Shown in pieces: positions 32,430 to 41,575 of a DNA stretch of 64,000 bases. Below the pieces are notes generated by a model. It was given only the letters and a program-made list of their open reading frames with translations. It was not told the origin of the DNA and made no database searches. The stretch is from Kutzneria sp044547355 (GTDB lineage: Bacteria; Actinomycetota; Actinomycetes; Mycobacteriales; Pseudonocardiaceae). The translations under genes were made by a program, and so were the position numbers. Location of the stretch: NCBI RefSeq assembly GCF_044547355.1, contig NZ_JBIUAG010000039.1, positions 24,761 to 88,760 on the forward strand, given 5' to 3'. Each line of letters starts with the position of its first letter. Within the stretch, counting starts at the first letter, position 1.

Positions 32430-32599
32430 CCGGTCACCCGCACGATGCGCTCCACCACGACGTCGACGTCCTCGGCCGTGGCCCGGGAATCGAGCAGGCA
32501 CAACCGAAGCCAGCCGTTGCCCTGAACCGGGAACACATGGTCGACACGGGCCAGCAAGCGCACAATCCGCTCGCTGCCGCTCGCCAGCCGGAACATCAC
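32425..32599 (-). pseudogene. Possible C-terminal remnant of a PLP-dependent decarboxylase
   Basis: Minus-strand translation gives FRLASGSERIVRLLARVDHVF followed by GWLRLCLLDSRATAEDVDVVVERIVR, which resembles the last 50-60 residues of group II pyridoxal-dependent decarboxylases (RxCxLxxRTTxxDVD). No upstream body of such a gene is present; a hairpin starts at 32623. I treat it as a decayed scrap, with low certainty. Confidence 0.35.
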
Positions 32600-32622
32600 C
32601 GACGGCAGCGACGTTGCCGTTT

Positions 32623-32652
32623 GGTGCCCACCCGCAGGTGCGGGTGGGCACC
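32623..32652. terminator. Perfect 14-bp inverted repeat, terminator-like
   Basis: GGTGCCCACCCGCA and TGCGGGTGGGCACC are exact complements separated by GG. It lies just beyond the decayed decarboxylase scrap and probably terminated a neighbouring transcript; symmetry makes it work on both strands. Confidence 0.65.
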
Positions 32653-32924
32653 CTATCTGCCGCCGACAGGAACTCCGCTCACCGGATTCGAGCCCCGCTC
32701 CTCACCATCCGACTCCATCCAGATCTCGACTGGCTCGGTTGTCGTCGAACCACAGCCCGACCCCACGCCACCGACTTCGGCCCGCCTGTGCCTACACCGT
32801 GGCCAGGGACTCTTGCCCACCCCTGCCCGTTGCCGGCAAGGCCATCGCCCGCCGGATCCGGTCCCTCCTCCTCATCTGCCACCTCCTTGCCACTTGAGCC
32901 CCGGTTGCCGCGAGTCAGGTGGGT

Positions 32925-33210
32925 GGCGGGGTCCGTAGCGCGGTGGCGGGAGGGTGGGTGGCGGGAGGGTGGGTGGCGGGGTCCGTAGCACGGTGGCGGG
33001 AGGGTGGGTGGTGCGGTTTACAGAGGGCTTGGGACGTGGGAGGGGGGTGGCGTTTGTTGTTTGCTTGCGGTTTGGGGGTGGGGGCGGCGAGTCAGGTGGG
33101 GGGCGGGGTTCGTGGCGCGGTGGCAGGGGGTGGGTGGTGCGGTTTACAGAGGGCTTGGGACGTGGGAGGGGCGTGGCTTTGGTTGTTTGCTTGCCGTTTG
33201 GGGGGTGGGC
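32925..33210. repeat. G-rich direct repeats upstream of the 13E12 HNH gene
   Basis: Short units such as GGTGGCGGGAGGGTGGGT recur several times at 32925-33015. A larger block including GTGCGGTTTACAGAGGGC and GACGTGGGAGGGG is duplicated with a period of about 126 bp (33011 and 33137). Strong strand asymmetry (G on plus) and open reading frames of low complexity argue against coding. I see no gene between 32653 and 33320. Confidence 0.8.
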
Positions 33211-33223
33211 GCGTTGCTAGCTT

Positions 33224-33288
33224 GGAAAGCGCTTTCCTGAAGGAATCTTCAGGGTGGACACGATCGGGTAATCCTTGTCTGGCAAGGA
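33224..33288. promoter_or_regulatory. Three consecutive small palindromes before the 13E12 gene
   Basis: GGAAAGCGCTTTCC (33224-33237) is a perfect 14-bp palindrome. It overlaps CCTGAA-N6-TTCAGG (33236-33253), and TCCTTG-TCTGG-CAAGGA follows (33272-33288). Together they occupy the leader of the HNH gene that starts at 33321. They could be operators, recombination sites or RNA hairpins. Confidence 0.5.
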
Positions 33289-33320
33289 GATTGGTGTCGA
33301 ATGGGTGGTAAGATGGGGGT

Positions 33321-34475
33321 ATGTCAGCGAACCCGGAAATGTTGGTCGACACCGAGAGGTGGCGACTGAGCGACGGGGGGCTGCGGGAACGCGGGAAGTG
33401 GCTGGAGGAGCGACGTAAGGCCGACTACCTGGAGCAGATCGAGGTCGTGCGGGAATGGTGGAACCGCACCAGCCGCACCAAGGATGACCGGGCCGCGATC
33501 GTGGCGGATCTGGCCCTGGGGTGGAACATCACCCGAGGTGAGGCTCGGGAGCTGGTCCGCTTTGCGGAACTGTTCCAACGCGATGCCGTTCGGGACGTGG
33601 CGCAGGAAGAGCAGCTCAGCAGGCAGCATCTGGTCATCATGGACAAGACGCTGGCTGAAGCGCCCGAGCCGGACCGGGATCGCGTTGAGGCAGCGCTGGT
33701 GGAACACGTGGCGACGCTTGACCTCGGCCAGTTCAAGGACGCCGCCCACCGGATCCTGCTGCTGCTCGACCAGGACGGCAAAGCCCCCGACGACCGGGAG
33801 TTGGCCCAGCCCACCCGAGAGCTGAACATCCGCAAACGCCACAACGGTGCGAAGATCGACGGCTTCCTCGACCTGGAAAGCACCGCGCTACTGGAGACCC
33901 TCGTCAGCGGCCTGGCCAAGCCGACCTCGGCCGATGACACCCGCACCACCCCGCAACGGCAAGGCGACGCGCTCGTCGAGATCCTCGAACTGGCGGCCGG
34001 CTGCAAGGACCTGCCCGAGGAGGGCGGGGAGAAGCCGCACATCGCCCTCACCATGCCCCTCAAGGACTTCCAGGAGCAGCGAGGCACTGCCGATCTGGAA
34101 GGCATGGGGCCGCTCAACGCCGCCTCCGTTCGGCGGATCGCCTGCGACAGCACAATCTTCCGGGTGGTGCTGGGAGCCAGGTCCGAAGTCCTCGACATCG
34201 GACGCGCGTCCCGGACAATCCCCAACGCGATACGGAGAGCACTGATCATCCGGGACAAGGGGTGCGCGTTTCCGGGATGTGGAAGGAAACCTCGGCAGTG
34301 CCACGCGCATCATGTGGTGGAATGGGCTGAGGGAGGGCTGACCAGCCTGGACAACCTGGTGTTGCTGTGCAGCGCCTGCCATCGGCTGATTCATCACAGC
34401 GGATGGACCGTGGAGATCCACCAAGGGCTGCCGGAGTTCAGCAGCGGCCGTGATCGGGATCCTTGGGCGGCCTGA
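33321..34475 (+). CDS. 13E12-repeat (DUF222) family HNH endonuclease-like protein
   Basis: A 384-residue actinobacterial 13E12/DUF222 protein: a helical N-terminal domain (about 1-260) and a C-terminal HNH nuclease domain with CAFPGCGRKPRQCHAHHVVEWAEGG and NLVLLCSACHRLIHHSGW. The zinc Cys pairs (CxxxxC and CxxC) and the HHVV catalytic His are intact, so it may be active. The family occurs in multiple copies per actinobacterial genome and behaves like a dispersed mobile or repetitive gene; its biological role is not established. The G-rich repeats and three palindromes just upstream may be part of the same unit. Confidence 0.88.
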   Translation: MSANPEMLVDTERWRLSDGGLRERGKWLEERRKADYLEQIEVVREWWNRTSRTKDDRAAIVADLALGWNITRGEARELVRFAELFQRDAVRDVAQEEQLSRQHLVIMDKTLAEAPEPDRDRVEAALVEHVATLDLGQFKDAAHRILLLLDQDGKAPDDRELAQPTRELNIRKRHNGAKIDGFLDLESTALLETLVSGLAKPTSADDTRTTPQRQGDALVEILELAAGCKDLPEEGGEKPHIALTMPLKDFQEQRGTADLEGMGPLNAASVRRIACDSTIFRVVLGARSEVLDIGRASRTIPNAIRRALIIRDKGCAFPGCGRKPRQCHAHHVVEWAEGGLTSLDNLVLLCSACHRLIHHSGWTVEIHQGLPEFSSGRDRDPWAA

Positions 34476-34586
34476 GGTTGCGCATTGGGTGCGGTGCGGC
34501 GGACAGGGGACCATCGGACCAGGCCCACGCCGTCCCGCGCAGCGACTCGCCAACAGAAGGCAGGGCGGGGGGTTCGGCAGCGATGG

Positions 34587-35756
34587 CTAGGTCCAGCGGA
34601 CCGGGAGGTGCTCTGCGCCGAGGATGTTCTCGTACTCGGTGAAGCGCAGGTCGTGGAAGGGAACGGCGAGTCGCAGGTCGGGGGAACGGCGGGCGAGGCT
34701 GGAGAACACCGCGCGGAGTTCGAGGCGGGCGAGAAGCCGGCCCGGGCAGAGGTGCGCGCCGTGGGCGAAGGCCAGGTGGGGGCGGGGCGGCGTCGCAAGG
34801 GAGAGGACATCGGGCTCGGCGAAGACGGCCGGATCGCGGTTGGCGGAGTCGAGCTGGATCAACACCCCCTCGCCGGCGGCGATGGGGTGGCCGCCGATGA
34901 CGAGGTCGGCGGTCGCGACCCGCTGGCGGGCGCTGTGCGAGACAGTGATGTAGCGCAACAGTTCCTCAACCGCGTGGTCGACATCGACAAAGGCTAGGCG
35001 CGCAGGGGCGCTGCCGAGGAGGGCGGCTACGGCGGAGGTGATCATGTAGGCGGTCGGGCCATGGCCGGCGAAGAAGAGGAGCTGAAGCATGGCGGCGGCG
35101 TCGGGGGCGGAGAGGCGGCCGGAGCGGACGTGCCGGGAAATGCGGCCGGCGAGGCCGAGGGTGGGGTGGGAGGCGACGAGAGACTGGAAGTAGTGGTCCA
35201 TCTCGGCGAGGGCAGCGGCGGCCTGGTCGGGAGTGGCGGTGCGGGAGCCGATGGTGCGGCTCAAGGTGTGCAGGCGAGAGCGGTCGGCATGGCCGGCGCC
35301 GAGGAGATCGCAGACGACGGTGACGGCGACGGGAAGGGCGAAGTCGGCCATGAGGTCGGCGGGCTGGGGCAAGGCAAGGAAAGAATCGAGGGCGGCCTCG
35401 ACGGTGAGCTCGATGGACGGCAGCAAGGCGGCGATGCGGCGGGGAGCGAACTCGGGGGCCAGGAGCTGTCGCTGAACGCGGTGATCAGCGTCGGGCCGCA
35501 GCGAATACGGCAGCACACGCTCGGCGCGGCGGGCGGACGAAGCGGAAACGTGGGGATAGCCGGGCGCGGTGGCGTCGGCGGACAGACGGGGATCTCGGAG
35601 GGCGGCGTTGACCTCCTCGTACCTGGTGACCAGCCACGGGGTGCTGCCGTCCCAGATGCGAACCCGAGTGATCGCGGGGAGTTCGCGGTACCGAGGCGGC
35701 GGATCCAACGGGCGCAAGGGATCGCGAGGCAGCGGATAGGTGGGAAGGTCGGTCAC
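34587..35756 (-). CDS. Cytochrome P450 with atypical I-helix, last gene of the NRPS operon
   Basis: A 389-residue P450. The heme loop FAHGAHLCPGRLLARLEL and the EELLRY K-helix are normal, but the I-helix reads LLFFAGHGPTAYM: the acid-alcohol pair (AGxE/D-T-T) is replaced by Gly-Pro-Thr. Such changes are seen in P450s with non-standard oxygen handling or on carrier-bound substrates, so an unusual reaction on an NRPS-tethered peptide is plausible (inference). GTG start; its start overlaps the stop of the stand-alone condensation gene as GTGA, showing tight coupling with the NRPS genes. No ferredoxin partner is adjacent. Confidence 0.85.
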   Translation of the reverse strand: MTDLPTYPLPRDPLRPLDPPPRYRELPAITRVRIWDGSTPWLVTRYEEVNAALRDPRLSADATAPGYPHVSASSARRAERVLPYSLRPDADHRVQRQLLAPEFAPRRIAALLPSIELTVEAALDSFLALPQPADLMADFALPVAVTVVCDLLGAGHADRSRLHTLSRTIGSRTATPDQAAAALAEMDHYFQSLVASHPTLGLAGRISRHVRSGRLSAPDAAAMLQLLFFAGHGPTAYMITSAVAALLGSAPARLAFVDVDHAVEELLRYITVSHSARQRVATADLVIGGHPIAAGEGVLIQLDSANRDPAVFAEPDVLSLATPPRPHLAFAHGAHLCPGRLLARLELRAVFSSLARRSPDLRLAVPFHDLRFTEYENILGAEHLPVRWT

Positions 35757-36784
35757 GGCAGCTCCTCGACGAGATCATCCAACAGTGTGTCGACCCAGGC
35801 GGCGTCGACGGAGTCGACGGCGTACTCGGCGCGGACGAAGGCGTCGTCGGCACGGATGGTCAACGGGAACTTGGCCGGGGCCGGGACATGGTGTTCGAGC
35901 GCTGGGGAGTCCAGGTGGAGCTGGCCGAGGGCGCCGTGAGGGTGGTAGACGAAATTGACCTGGGAAGGCGGGAAGGCGATGCCGTTGTGGTCGTGGGCGG
36001 CGGTGATGGCGGCGGAGACGTAAGCAGTGAGGTCGGCGGCGGTCAGGTCCACGACCAGAGGGACTGAGTGGACGAAGAAGCCGAGCATGAGGTGGGCTTC
36101 GGGACGGGAGCGGTTGGCGGTGGCCAGCCCGATGGTGAGGCGGGACTGGCCGGTGCGGCGGCCGAGAGCGCGGGCCAGGGCGGTCGCGAGGACGACGGAA
36201 TTGGTGCGAGGGCCCGGATTCAGGCGGATCGGGCGGCAGGCCTCACCGGGGCCACGGGTGCCGGGAGCGGGGATCGGCAGCGTGATGGGTGCACCGGAAA
36301 GCCTTTGAGACCACCAGGAGTGCAGGTGCGCGATGGGTTGGTCCCGGTGCCACAGCGCCCAGTCGACGTACTGCCGGTCCAGCTCGGGCAACTCCACGCC
36401 CCGGTAGGCGGCGCTGAGGTCGTCGCAGAGGACTTGCCAGGACCAGGCGTCGGCGACGAGGAGATGCGCATGCACGACGAGTCTGTTGTCGGACAAGGAC
36501 AAGCGGAGCAGGGGCCCGGTGGTGAGATCGAACGGCTCCGGGGTGAACTCGGCCGAGCGCACGGGGATGTCCATTGCGGACAGAATGCGTTGACCGTCGC
36601 CGTAGACGGTGCGAAGGGGCTCATGGCGTTGCACAAGGGCATCGACGGCGCGTTGTAGGCGGTCGGGATCCACGCCAGACACCGAGAACGAGCGGACGGT
36701 GCTCTGGAGGAGGCGGGTGGGGTCGGCGGCGTGCAGGCGGACGACGTGTTCCTGAGCCGAGGACAGGGGGTACCAGTCGGTCAA
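35753..36784 (-). CDS. Stand-alone condensation-domain protein with degenerate active site
   Basis: A 343-residue NRPS condensation-domain homologue. The N-terminal core WYPLSSAQEHVVRLH is intact, and the later DFG-region equivalent and floor-loop segments can be followed. The catalytic motif HHxxxDG is HLLVADA: the second His, the presumed base, is Leu, and the Gly is Ala. It probably does not form peptide bonds; by analogy with the glycopeptide X-domain it may dock the P450 encoded immediately after it. The start is TTG overlapping the NRPS stop (TTGA); a start further downstream would cut the conserved N-terminal core. Confidence 0.8.
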   Translation of the reverse strand: MTDWYPLSSAQEHVVRLHAADPTRLLQSTVRSFSVSGVDPDRLQRAVDALVQRHEPLRTVYGDGQRILSAMDIPVRSAEFTPEPFDLTTGPLLRLSLSDNRLVVHAHLLVADAWSWQVLCDDLSAAYRGVELPELDRQYVDWALWHRDQPIAHLHSWWSQRLSGAPITLPIPAPGTRGPGEACRPIRLNPGPRTNSVVLATALARALGRRTGQSRLTIGLATANRSRPEAHLMLGFFVHSVPLVVDLTAADLTAYVSAAITAAHDHNGIAFPPSQVNFVYHPHGALGQLHLDSPALEHHVPAPAKFPLTIRADDAFVRAEYAVDSVDAAWVDTLLDDLVEELP

Positions 36785-39700
36785 CGGGGCCGCCGAGGCA
36801 AGAGCTGGAACGTATCGGCGGCAGCGACGACTTGCGCCAGCTCGGCGACGGTGGGGCTGGCGAACACCGAGGCCAAGGGCACGTCGCGGCCGAGGCGAGC
36901 CAGCAACCGCAATGCCTGCAAGGAATGCAGGCCGAGGTCGAAGAGATTGTCGTGCACGCCGACGCGGTCCCGCCCGAGCAGCTCGGCGGCGATCTCGGCC
37001 AGGCGTGCCTCCTCGGTGGTGCGGGGCGGGACATGCCCGGCAGCCGGCGGGGCGGTGCGGGGAAGCCGAGAGCGGTCGACCTTTCCGTTGGGGGTCAAGG
37101 GAAAGGAGGGCAGGGCGTGGATGACGGCCGGCACCAAGGAAGCCGGCACGAATGCGGCAAGGGCCCGCCGGAGTTGGGTGCCGTCGAGCTCGGGCACGAC
37201 GTAGCCGTGCACGATGAGCTCGCCGTGGGCGTCACGGTCGGCGACCGCTTCGGCCGCGGAGACGCCGGGCAGCCGGGCCAGCGCCGCGCGCACCTCCCCC
37301 AGCTCGACCCGAACGCCCCGGATCTTCACCTGCTCGTCGCGGCGGCCGAGGTAGGCCAGCACGCCGCCGGGAAGCCACCGCCCCAGGTCACCGGTTCGGT
37401 AGAGCTGTCCGGGGCCGAAGGGGTTGGGCACGAACCGTTGGGCGGTAAGGGATGGATCACCGAGGTAGCCCTCGGCGAGGGTCGGCCCGCCGAGGCAGAT
37501 CTCGCCTACCGCGCCAGGAGGGACCGGGCGGAGGTTCGAGTCCAGCACGGCGACGACGGTGTTCGGCAAGGCCGTGCCGATCGGAACCGGGTCCTCGGCT
37601 GCCAGCACCCGGTGCACGGCGCCGATCACCACGGCTTCGGTCGGACCATAAGCGTTGCGCAGCGCGGTGATTCCCCGCTCCAGCAAAGCGGCGACCGGCC
37701 CGGCCGGCATCACGTCGCCGCCGACCATGATGTCCTTCATGCCGTCGAAGACCTCGGGCGTGCGGGCGACCAATTCGCCGAACACCGCCGGGGTGAGGAA
37801 AGCGTGGCTTACCGGCTCCCGAACCGTCAAGTCGGGGGCCAAGAAGCTGACCGCCGCCCCGCTGGTCAGCGCACCCCAGATCTCGTAGACGGAGACGTCG
37901 AAGGTGCTGGCCGCGGCGGCCAGCATCCGGTCGCCCGGCCCGGTCTCGACCAGACCGGCGAACCGGGCCAGCAGCGCGGCATGCGACACGGCCACGGCCT
38001 TGGGGGTGCCGGTCGAGCCGGAAGTGTAGATGACGTAAGCGAGATCCGAGCCGGAGCCGACGACAGGCGGCAGCGGCGCGGGCAGGTCGTCCAGGGTGAT
38101 CACGGTCCGGCCGGCGAAGCGCGGGGCCAGCTCCGCAGAGGTGACGACGGCAGTGGCGCGGCTGTCGTCGAGCAGCCACTGAAGCCGCGGCGACGGATCG
38201 GCGGGGTCCAGATTCAGGAAGGCCGACCGAGCCTTGAGCACACCCAGTTGCGCGACAACAAGATCCGGCCCCTTCGGCAGGCATACCGCGATCGCGCCGC
38301 CGGGATCGAGGGCGGCGGCCACGCGGTCGGCCCGGGCGACCAACTCGCCGTAGGTCAGGGGGCCGACAGCCGGGGCGTCCGGATCGCGTGTCGCCCAACC
38401 GTCCACCAACGACGGCAGCCAAGAAGCCTTCGCGGGCACGGAAACACCGACCTGGATGCTGCCGGGCCGCACCGGAAGCTCGGACAGGCGCAGGGATGGG
38501 TGGGCGACGATCGTCCGCAGCACATCGGTGTACTCGGACACGATGCCGTCGATGATCTCGGCGTCGAACAGGTCGGAGTCGATCTCCCACGCCAGCGTGA
38601 TGCCGTGCAGGCCGGCCCGAGGGCTGGGGCCCAGGGTGTCGTCGGACCGCGGGGCGACGATGAGGTCGCCGTCGAGGCGGCTGATGTGGCCGGGCCGGGC
38701 GTAGCGCGGCACGGCGACCACGGCGAGGTCGAACTTGGCGGAGCCGTTGCTGACGCCCTGGATCAGGCTGGTGTCGAACGGAGCGCCGGCGAACGGCCCG
38801 AGCGGCGCCTCGTGCAGGCTGAACAGGGCCTGGATGAGCGGATTGGCGCCGGCGGCCGACCGGGACACCGGCGTGGTCCCCAGGATCTCCTCGAACGGCA
38901 GCTCCTGGTTGTCGTACACCCGAAAGGACATCTCCCGCACGCGGGCCACCAGCTCGGCGAAGGTCGGGTCGCCGTGGGTCCGGCCGCGGAACACCACGGT
39001 GTTCACGAACATGCCGATGACGTCCTCGACCTGCCGCCAGCGGCGATTGGCCACCGCCGACCCGACCAGCAGGTCGTCGGCGCCGGTGTAGCGCCGCAGC
39101 AGCACGAAGAACGCGGTCAGCAGCACGATGAACAGCGAGGCGTTGACGCGGTCGGCCAGGTCGACCAGCCGGCCGGCGAGCTCGGCGTCAATGTCGACAC
39201 GGGGCGCGACGCCGCGGAACCGGCGCGGCCCGGTCAGCGGCCGGCGCGGCAGCGCCAGGACCGTGCTGGCCCCGTCGAGTTCCTTGCGCCAGAACGAACG
39301 CTGGGCCTCGGCTTCGGCGGTGCGGCACCAGGCGCGTTGCCATTCGGCGTAATCGTGGTAGTTCACGGTCAGCGGCGGCTGCCGACGTCCCCGATAACCG
39401 TCGAACAGCTCCCGCACGAACAGGTTGAACGACCAGCCGTCGTGCACGATGTGATGCTCCACGTGCACAAAGATGTGCTCGTCGGGGGCGAGTCGCGCCA
39501 GCAGCCACCGGACCGGCGGCCCCACGGCCAGGTCGAACGGCGCGCAAACGGTGTCGTGCACGATCCCGGCGAGTTGATCGTCCACAGTGTCCACCAGCGG
39601 CACCGTGACCGGCGCGGGCTCCATCGCCTCCACCTGGAGTTCCCCGCCCACCACGGGAAACCGGCAGCGCAGCACGTCGTGCCGGCGCACAAGCTCGGTC

Positions 39701-41562
39701 AGGCTCGCCTCGAACGCGGCGAGATCGAACTCGCCGTGGAACCGGAACACCGCCTGGGTGTTGTAGGCACAGGCGGACGGATTCAGCTCGTGCAGCAACC
39801 ACACGCGTTCCTGGGCGAACGACGGCCGGCGCGACGACGCCGTTCGGGTCGGCCCCGGCTCACGGTCGCGCAGGCCGGCGGCGATGGCGGCGACGGTGCC
39901 GGCGTCGAGCACGGTGCTGAGGTCGACCTCCTTGCCGGTGGCCGTGCGGATGCGGGCCACGAGCTGGGCCGCCAGCAGCGAATGCCCGCCGAGCTCGAAC
40001 AGGTTCTCGTCCCGGCCCAGCCCGTCCACGCCGAGCAGCTCGGCGGCGATGGCGGCGATCTCGCGTTCGACCGGGCCGCGCGGCGACTGCCGGCTCTCGC
40101 CGGTCGGCGCGGGCAGCGCCGACCGGTCGATCTTGCCGTTCACGGTGAGCGGCAGCTCGTCCAGCACCACCACCGTGTCCGGCACCAGATGCCGCGGCAC
40201 CCGTGCCGACAGCAGCGCCCGCAGCTCGGGCCCGGTCCGAAGGCCGTCGGCGACGACGTAGCCGAGCAGCACATCCCCGGCGACCGCGGCGGCGACCTGC
40301 CCGACGCCGGGCAGACTCAGCAGCGCGGCCTCCACCTGCCCGAGCTCCAGCCGGACCCCGCGCACCTTGACCTGGTCGTCGGCGCGGCCGAGGAACTCGA
40401 CCACGCCGTCGTCGCGCATCCGGCCGAGGTCGCCGCTGCGGTAGAGCCGGCCATCGGCATCGGTGACGAAGCGTTCCGCGGTGAGGTCGGGCCGGCCGAG
40501 ATAGCCACGGCCGACGCCGGCCCCGCCGATGCAGATCTCCCCGGCCACGCCGGCCGGCACCGGCCGCAGTTCCTCGTCCACCACCACGATCCGATAGCCG
40601 GAAAGCGGTTTCCCGATCGGCACGCGCCCGGGCTCGTCCGGATCGCACACGTGCAGGGTGGCCGCGATGGTCGTCTCCGTCGGCCCGTATCCGTTGACCA
40701 GCAGGTGGCGGCCGCTCCACCGGCGAGCGGTCTCCGGCAGGCAGACGTCGCCCATGCTCATCACCACGCGGAGATCGGGAAAACCCGGCTCCAGCGTCCG
40801 CAGCACGGCGGCCGGCAACACGGCGTGGGTGATCCGCCGCTCGGTCAGCACCGCGGCCAGCGCCTCGCCCGACAGCTCGTCCGAGGAGATCGTCTCCAGG
40901 CGGGCCCCGGTCGGCAGCGCCATCAGCACGTCGAACAGGGCAGCGTCGTAGGACGGGTGGCAGAACTGCACCACTCGGTCGCCCGGGCCGACGCCGTCGC
41001 GCAGGAATTCCCGTTGCGCGTCGGCCAGATTGGCCACGCCGCCGTGCTCGACCATCACCAGCTTCGGCTCGCCGGTCGAACCGGACGTGCTGATCACGTA
41101 CGCGAGGTCGCCGGGGGCGAGCTCGGCCGGCGACGTCCGCGCCGAGGGCGGAGCCGTGGCGTCGTGCAAGGTCAGTACCGAACCGGCCAGGTCCGACAGC
41201 CGGCGCCGCCACTGCTCGGGATGCTGAGGGTGCAGCGGCAGGTAGGCCGCGCCGACCCACCACACCGCCAGCGCCGCGCGGACGAAGTCCAGGCCCCGGT
41301 CCATGACCAGCGTGACCAGATCGCCCCGGCCGACCCCGGCCTCGCGCAGCCGCTCGGCCAGGTCGCAGACCTCCTGGGCCAGTCGGCCGTACGTGACCTC
41401 GACGGTGTCGTCGGCTATCGCCACCCGGTCCGCGTGCACGGCCCAGCTCTGGTCGATCATGGCGGTGATCGGCCGCCATCCCCGGTTCGCCGTCGGGCCC
41501 GTCGACCGGGACGGCCGCGCGGCCCGCAGTGTGGCCAGGAGCTGCTGGTATTCCGGGTGCAT
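36781..41562 (-). CDS. Dimodular nonribosomal peptide synthetase, A-T-C-A-T
   Basis: A 1593-residue megaenzyme. Domains in order: adenylation A1 (about 30-500; TSGSTGEPK near 160, GYGPTE, YRSGDLGR), thiolation T1 (LFELGGHSLLAAQL, Ser near 526), condensation C (about 580-1010; intact HHIVHDG near 704), adenylation A2 (about 1055-1490; YTSGSTGTPK near 1180, AYGPTEA) and T2 (LFDLGLHSLQAL, Ser near 1546). There is no thioesterase, epimerase or starter C domain. Eye-aligned specificity residues start D-A-x-x-F for A1 and D-V-x-x-Y for A2; I do not predict substrates. ATG 41562 follows the SGNH gene by 13 bp. It would make a dipeptide, handed to or modified with the degenerate C protein and P450. 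Confidence 0.9.
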   Translation of the reverse strand: MHPEYQQLLATLRAARPSRSTGPTANRGWRPITAMIDQSWAVHADRVAIADDTVEVTYGRLAQEVCDLAERLREAGVGRGDLVTLVMDRGLDFVRAALAVWWVGAAYLPLHPQHPEQWRRRLSDLAGSVLTLHDATAPPSARTSPAELAPGDLAYVISTSGSTGEPKLVMVEHGGVANLADAQREFLRDGVGPGDRVVQFCHPSYDAALFDVLMALPTGARLETISSDELSGEALAAVLTERRITHAVLPAAVLRTLEPGFPDLRVVMSMGDVCLPETARRWSGRHLLVNGYGPTETTIAATLHVCDPDEPGRVPIGKPLSGYRIVVVDEELRPVPAGVAGEICIGGAGVGRGYLGRPDLTAERFVTDADGRLYRSGDLGRMRDDGVVEFLGRADDQVKVRGVRLELGQVEAALLSLPGVGQVAAAVAGDVLLGYVVADGLRTGPELRALLSARVPRHLVPDTVVVLDELPLTVNGKIDRSALPAPTGESRQSPRGPVEREIAAIAAELLGVDGLGRDENLFELGGHSLLAAQLVARIRTATGKEVDLSTVLDAGTVAAIAAGLRDREPGPTRTASSRRPSFAQERVWLLHELNPSACAYNTQAVFRFHGEFDLAAFEASLTELVRRHDVLRCRFPVVGGELQVEAMEPAPVTVPLVDTVDDQLAGIVHDTVCAPFDLAVGPPVRWLLARLAPDEHIFVHVEHHIVHDGWSFNLFVRELFDGYRGRRQPPLTVNYHDYAEWQRAWCRTAEAEAQRSFWRKELDGASTVLALPRRPLTGPRRFRGVAPRVDIDAELAGRLVDLADRVNASLFIVLLTAFFVLLRRYTGADDLLVGSAVANRRWRQVEDVIGMFVNTVVFRGRTHGDPTFAELVARVREMSFRVYDNQELPFEEILGTTPVSRSAAGANPLIQALFSLHEAPLGPFAGAPFDTSLIQGVSNGSAKFDLAVVAVPRYARPGHISRLDGDLIVAPRSDDTLGPSPRAGLHGITLAWEIDSDLFDAEIIDGIVSEYTDVLRTIVAHPSLRLSELPVRPGSIQVGVSVPAKASWLPSLVDGWATRDPDAPAVGPLTYGELVARADRVAAALDPGGAIAVCLPKGPDLVVAQLGVLKARSAFLNLDPADPSPRLQWLLDDSRATAVVTSAELAPRFAGRTVITLDDLPAPLPPVVGSGSDLAYVIYTSGSTGTPKAVAVSHAALLARFAGLVETGPGDRMLAAAASTFDVSVYEIWGALTSGAAVSFLAPDLTVREPVSHAFLTPAVFGELVARTPEVFDGMKDIMVGGDVMPAGPVAALLERGITALRNAYGPTEAVVIGAVHRVLAAEDPVPIGTALPNTVVAVLDSNLRPVPPGAVGEICLGGPTLAEGYLGDPSLTAQRFVPNPFGPGQLYRTGDLGRWLPGGVLAYLGRRDEQVKIRGVRVELGEVRAALARLPGVSAAEAVADRDAHGELIVHGYVVPELDGTQLRRALAAFVPASLVPAVIHALPSFPLTPNGKVDRSRLPRTAPPAAGHVPPRTTEEARLAEIAAELLGRDRVGVHDNLFDLGLHSLQALRLLARLGRDVPLASVFASPTVAELAQVVAAADTFQLLPRRPR

Positions 41563-41575
41563 AGTGCCGCCGAGC

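Noticed and set aside
28710..32651. 1313-codon minus-strand frame opposite the secreted hydrolase
   Set aside because: Low-complexity Val/Gly/Ala/Asp repeats mirror the repeated domains on the other strand; the plus strand has a signal peptide and coherent domains.
32919..33311. Open frames across the G-rich region
   Set aside because: Translations are Gly/Val/Arg low-complexity and shift frame between repeat copies; this is a repeat region, not a gene.
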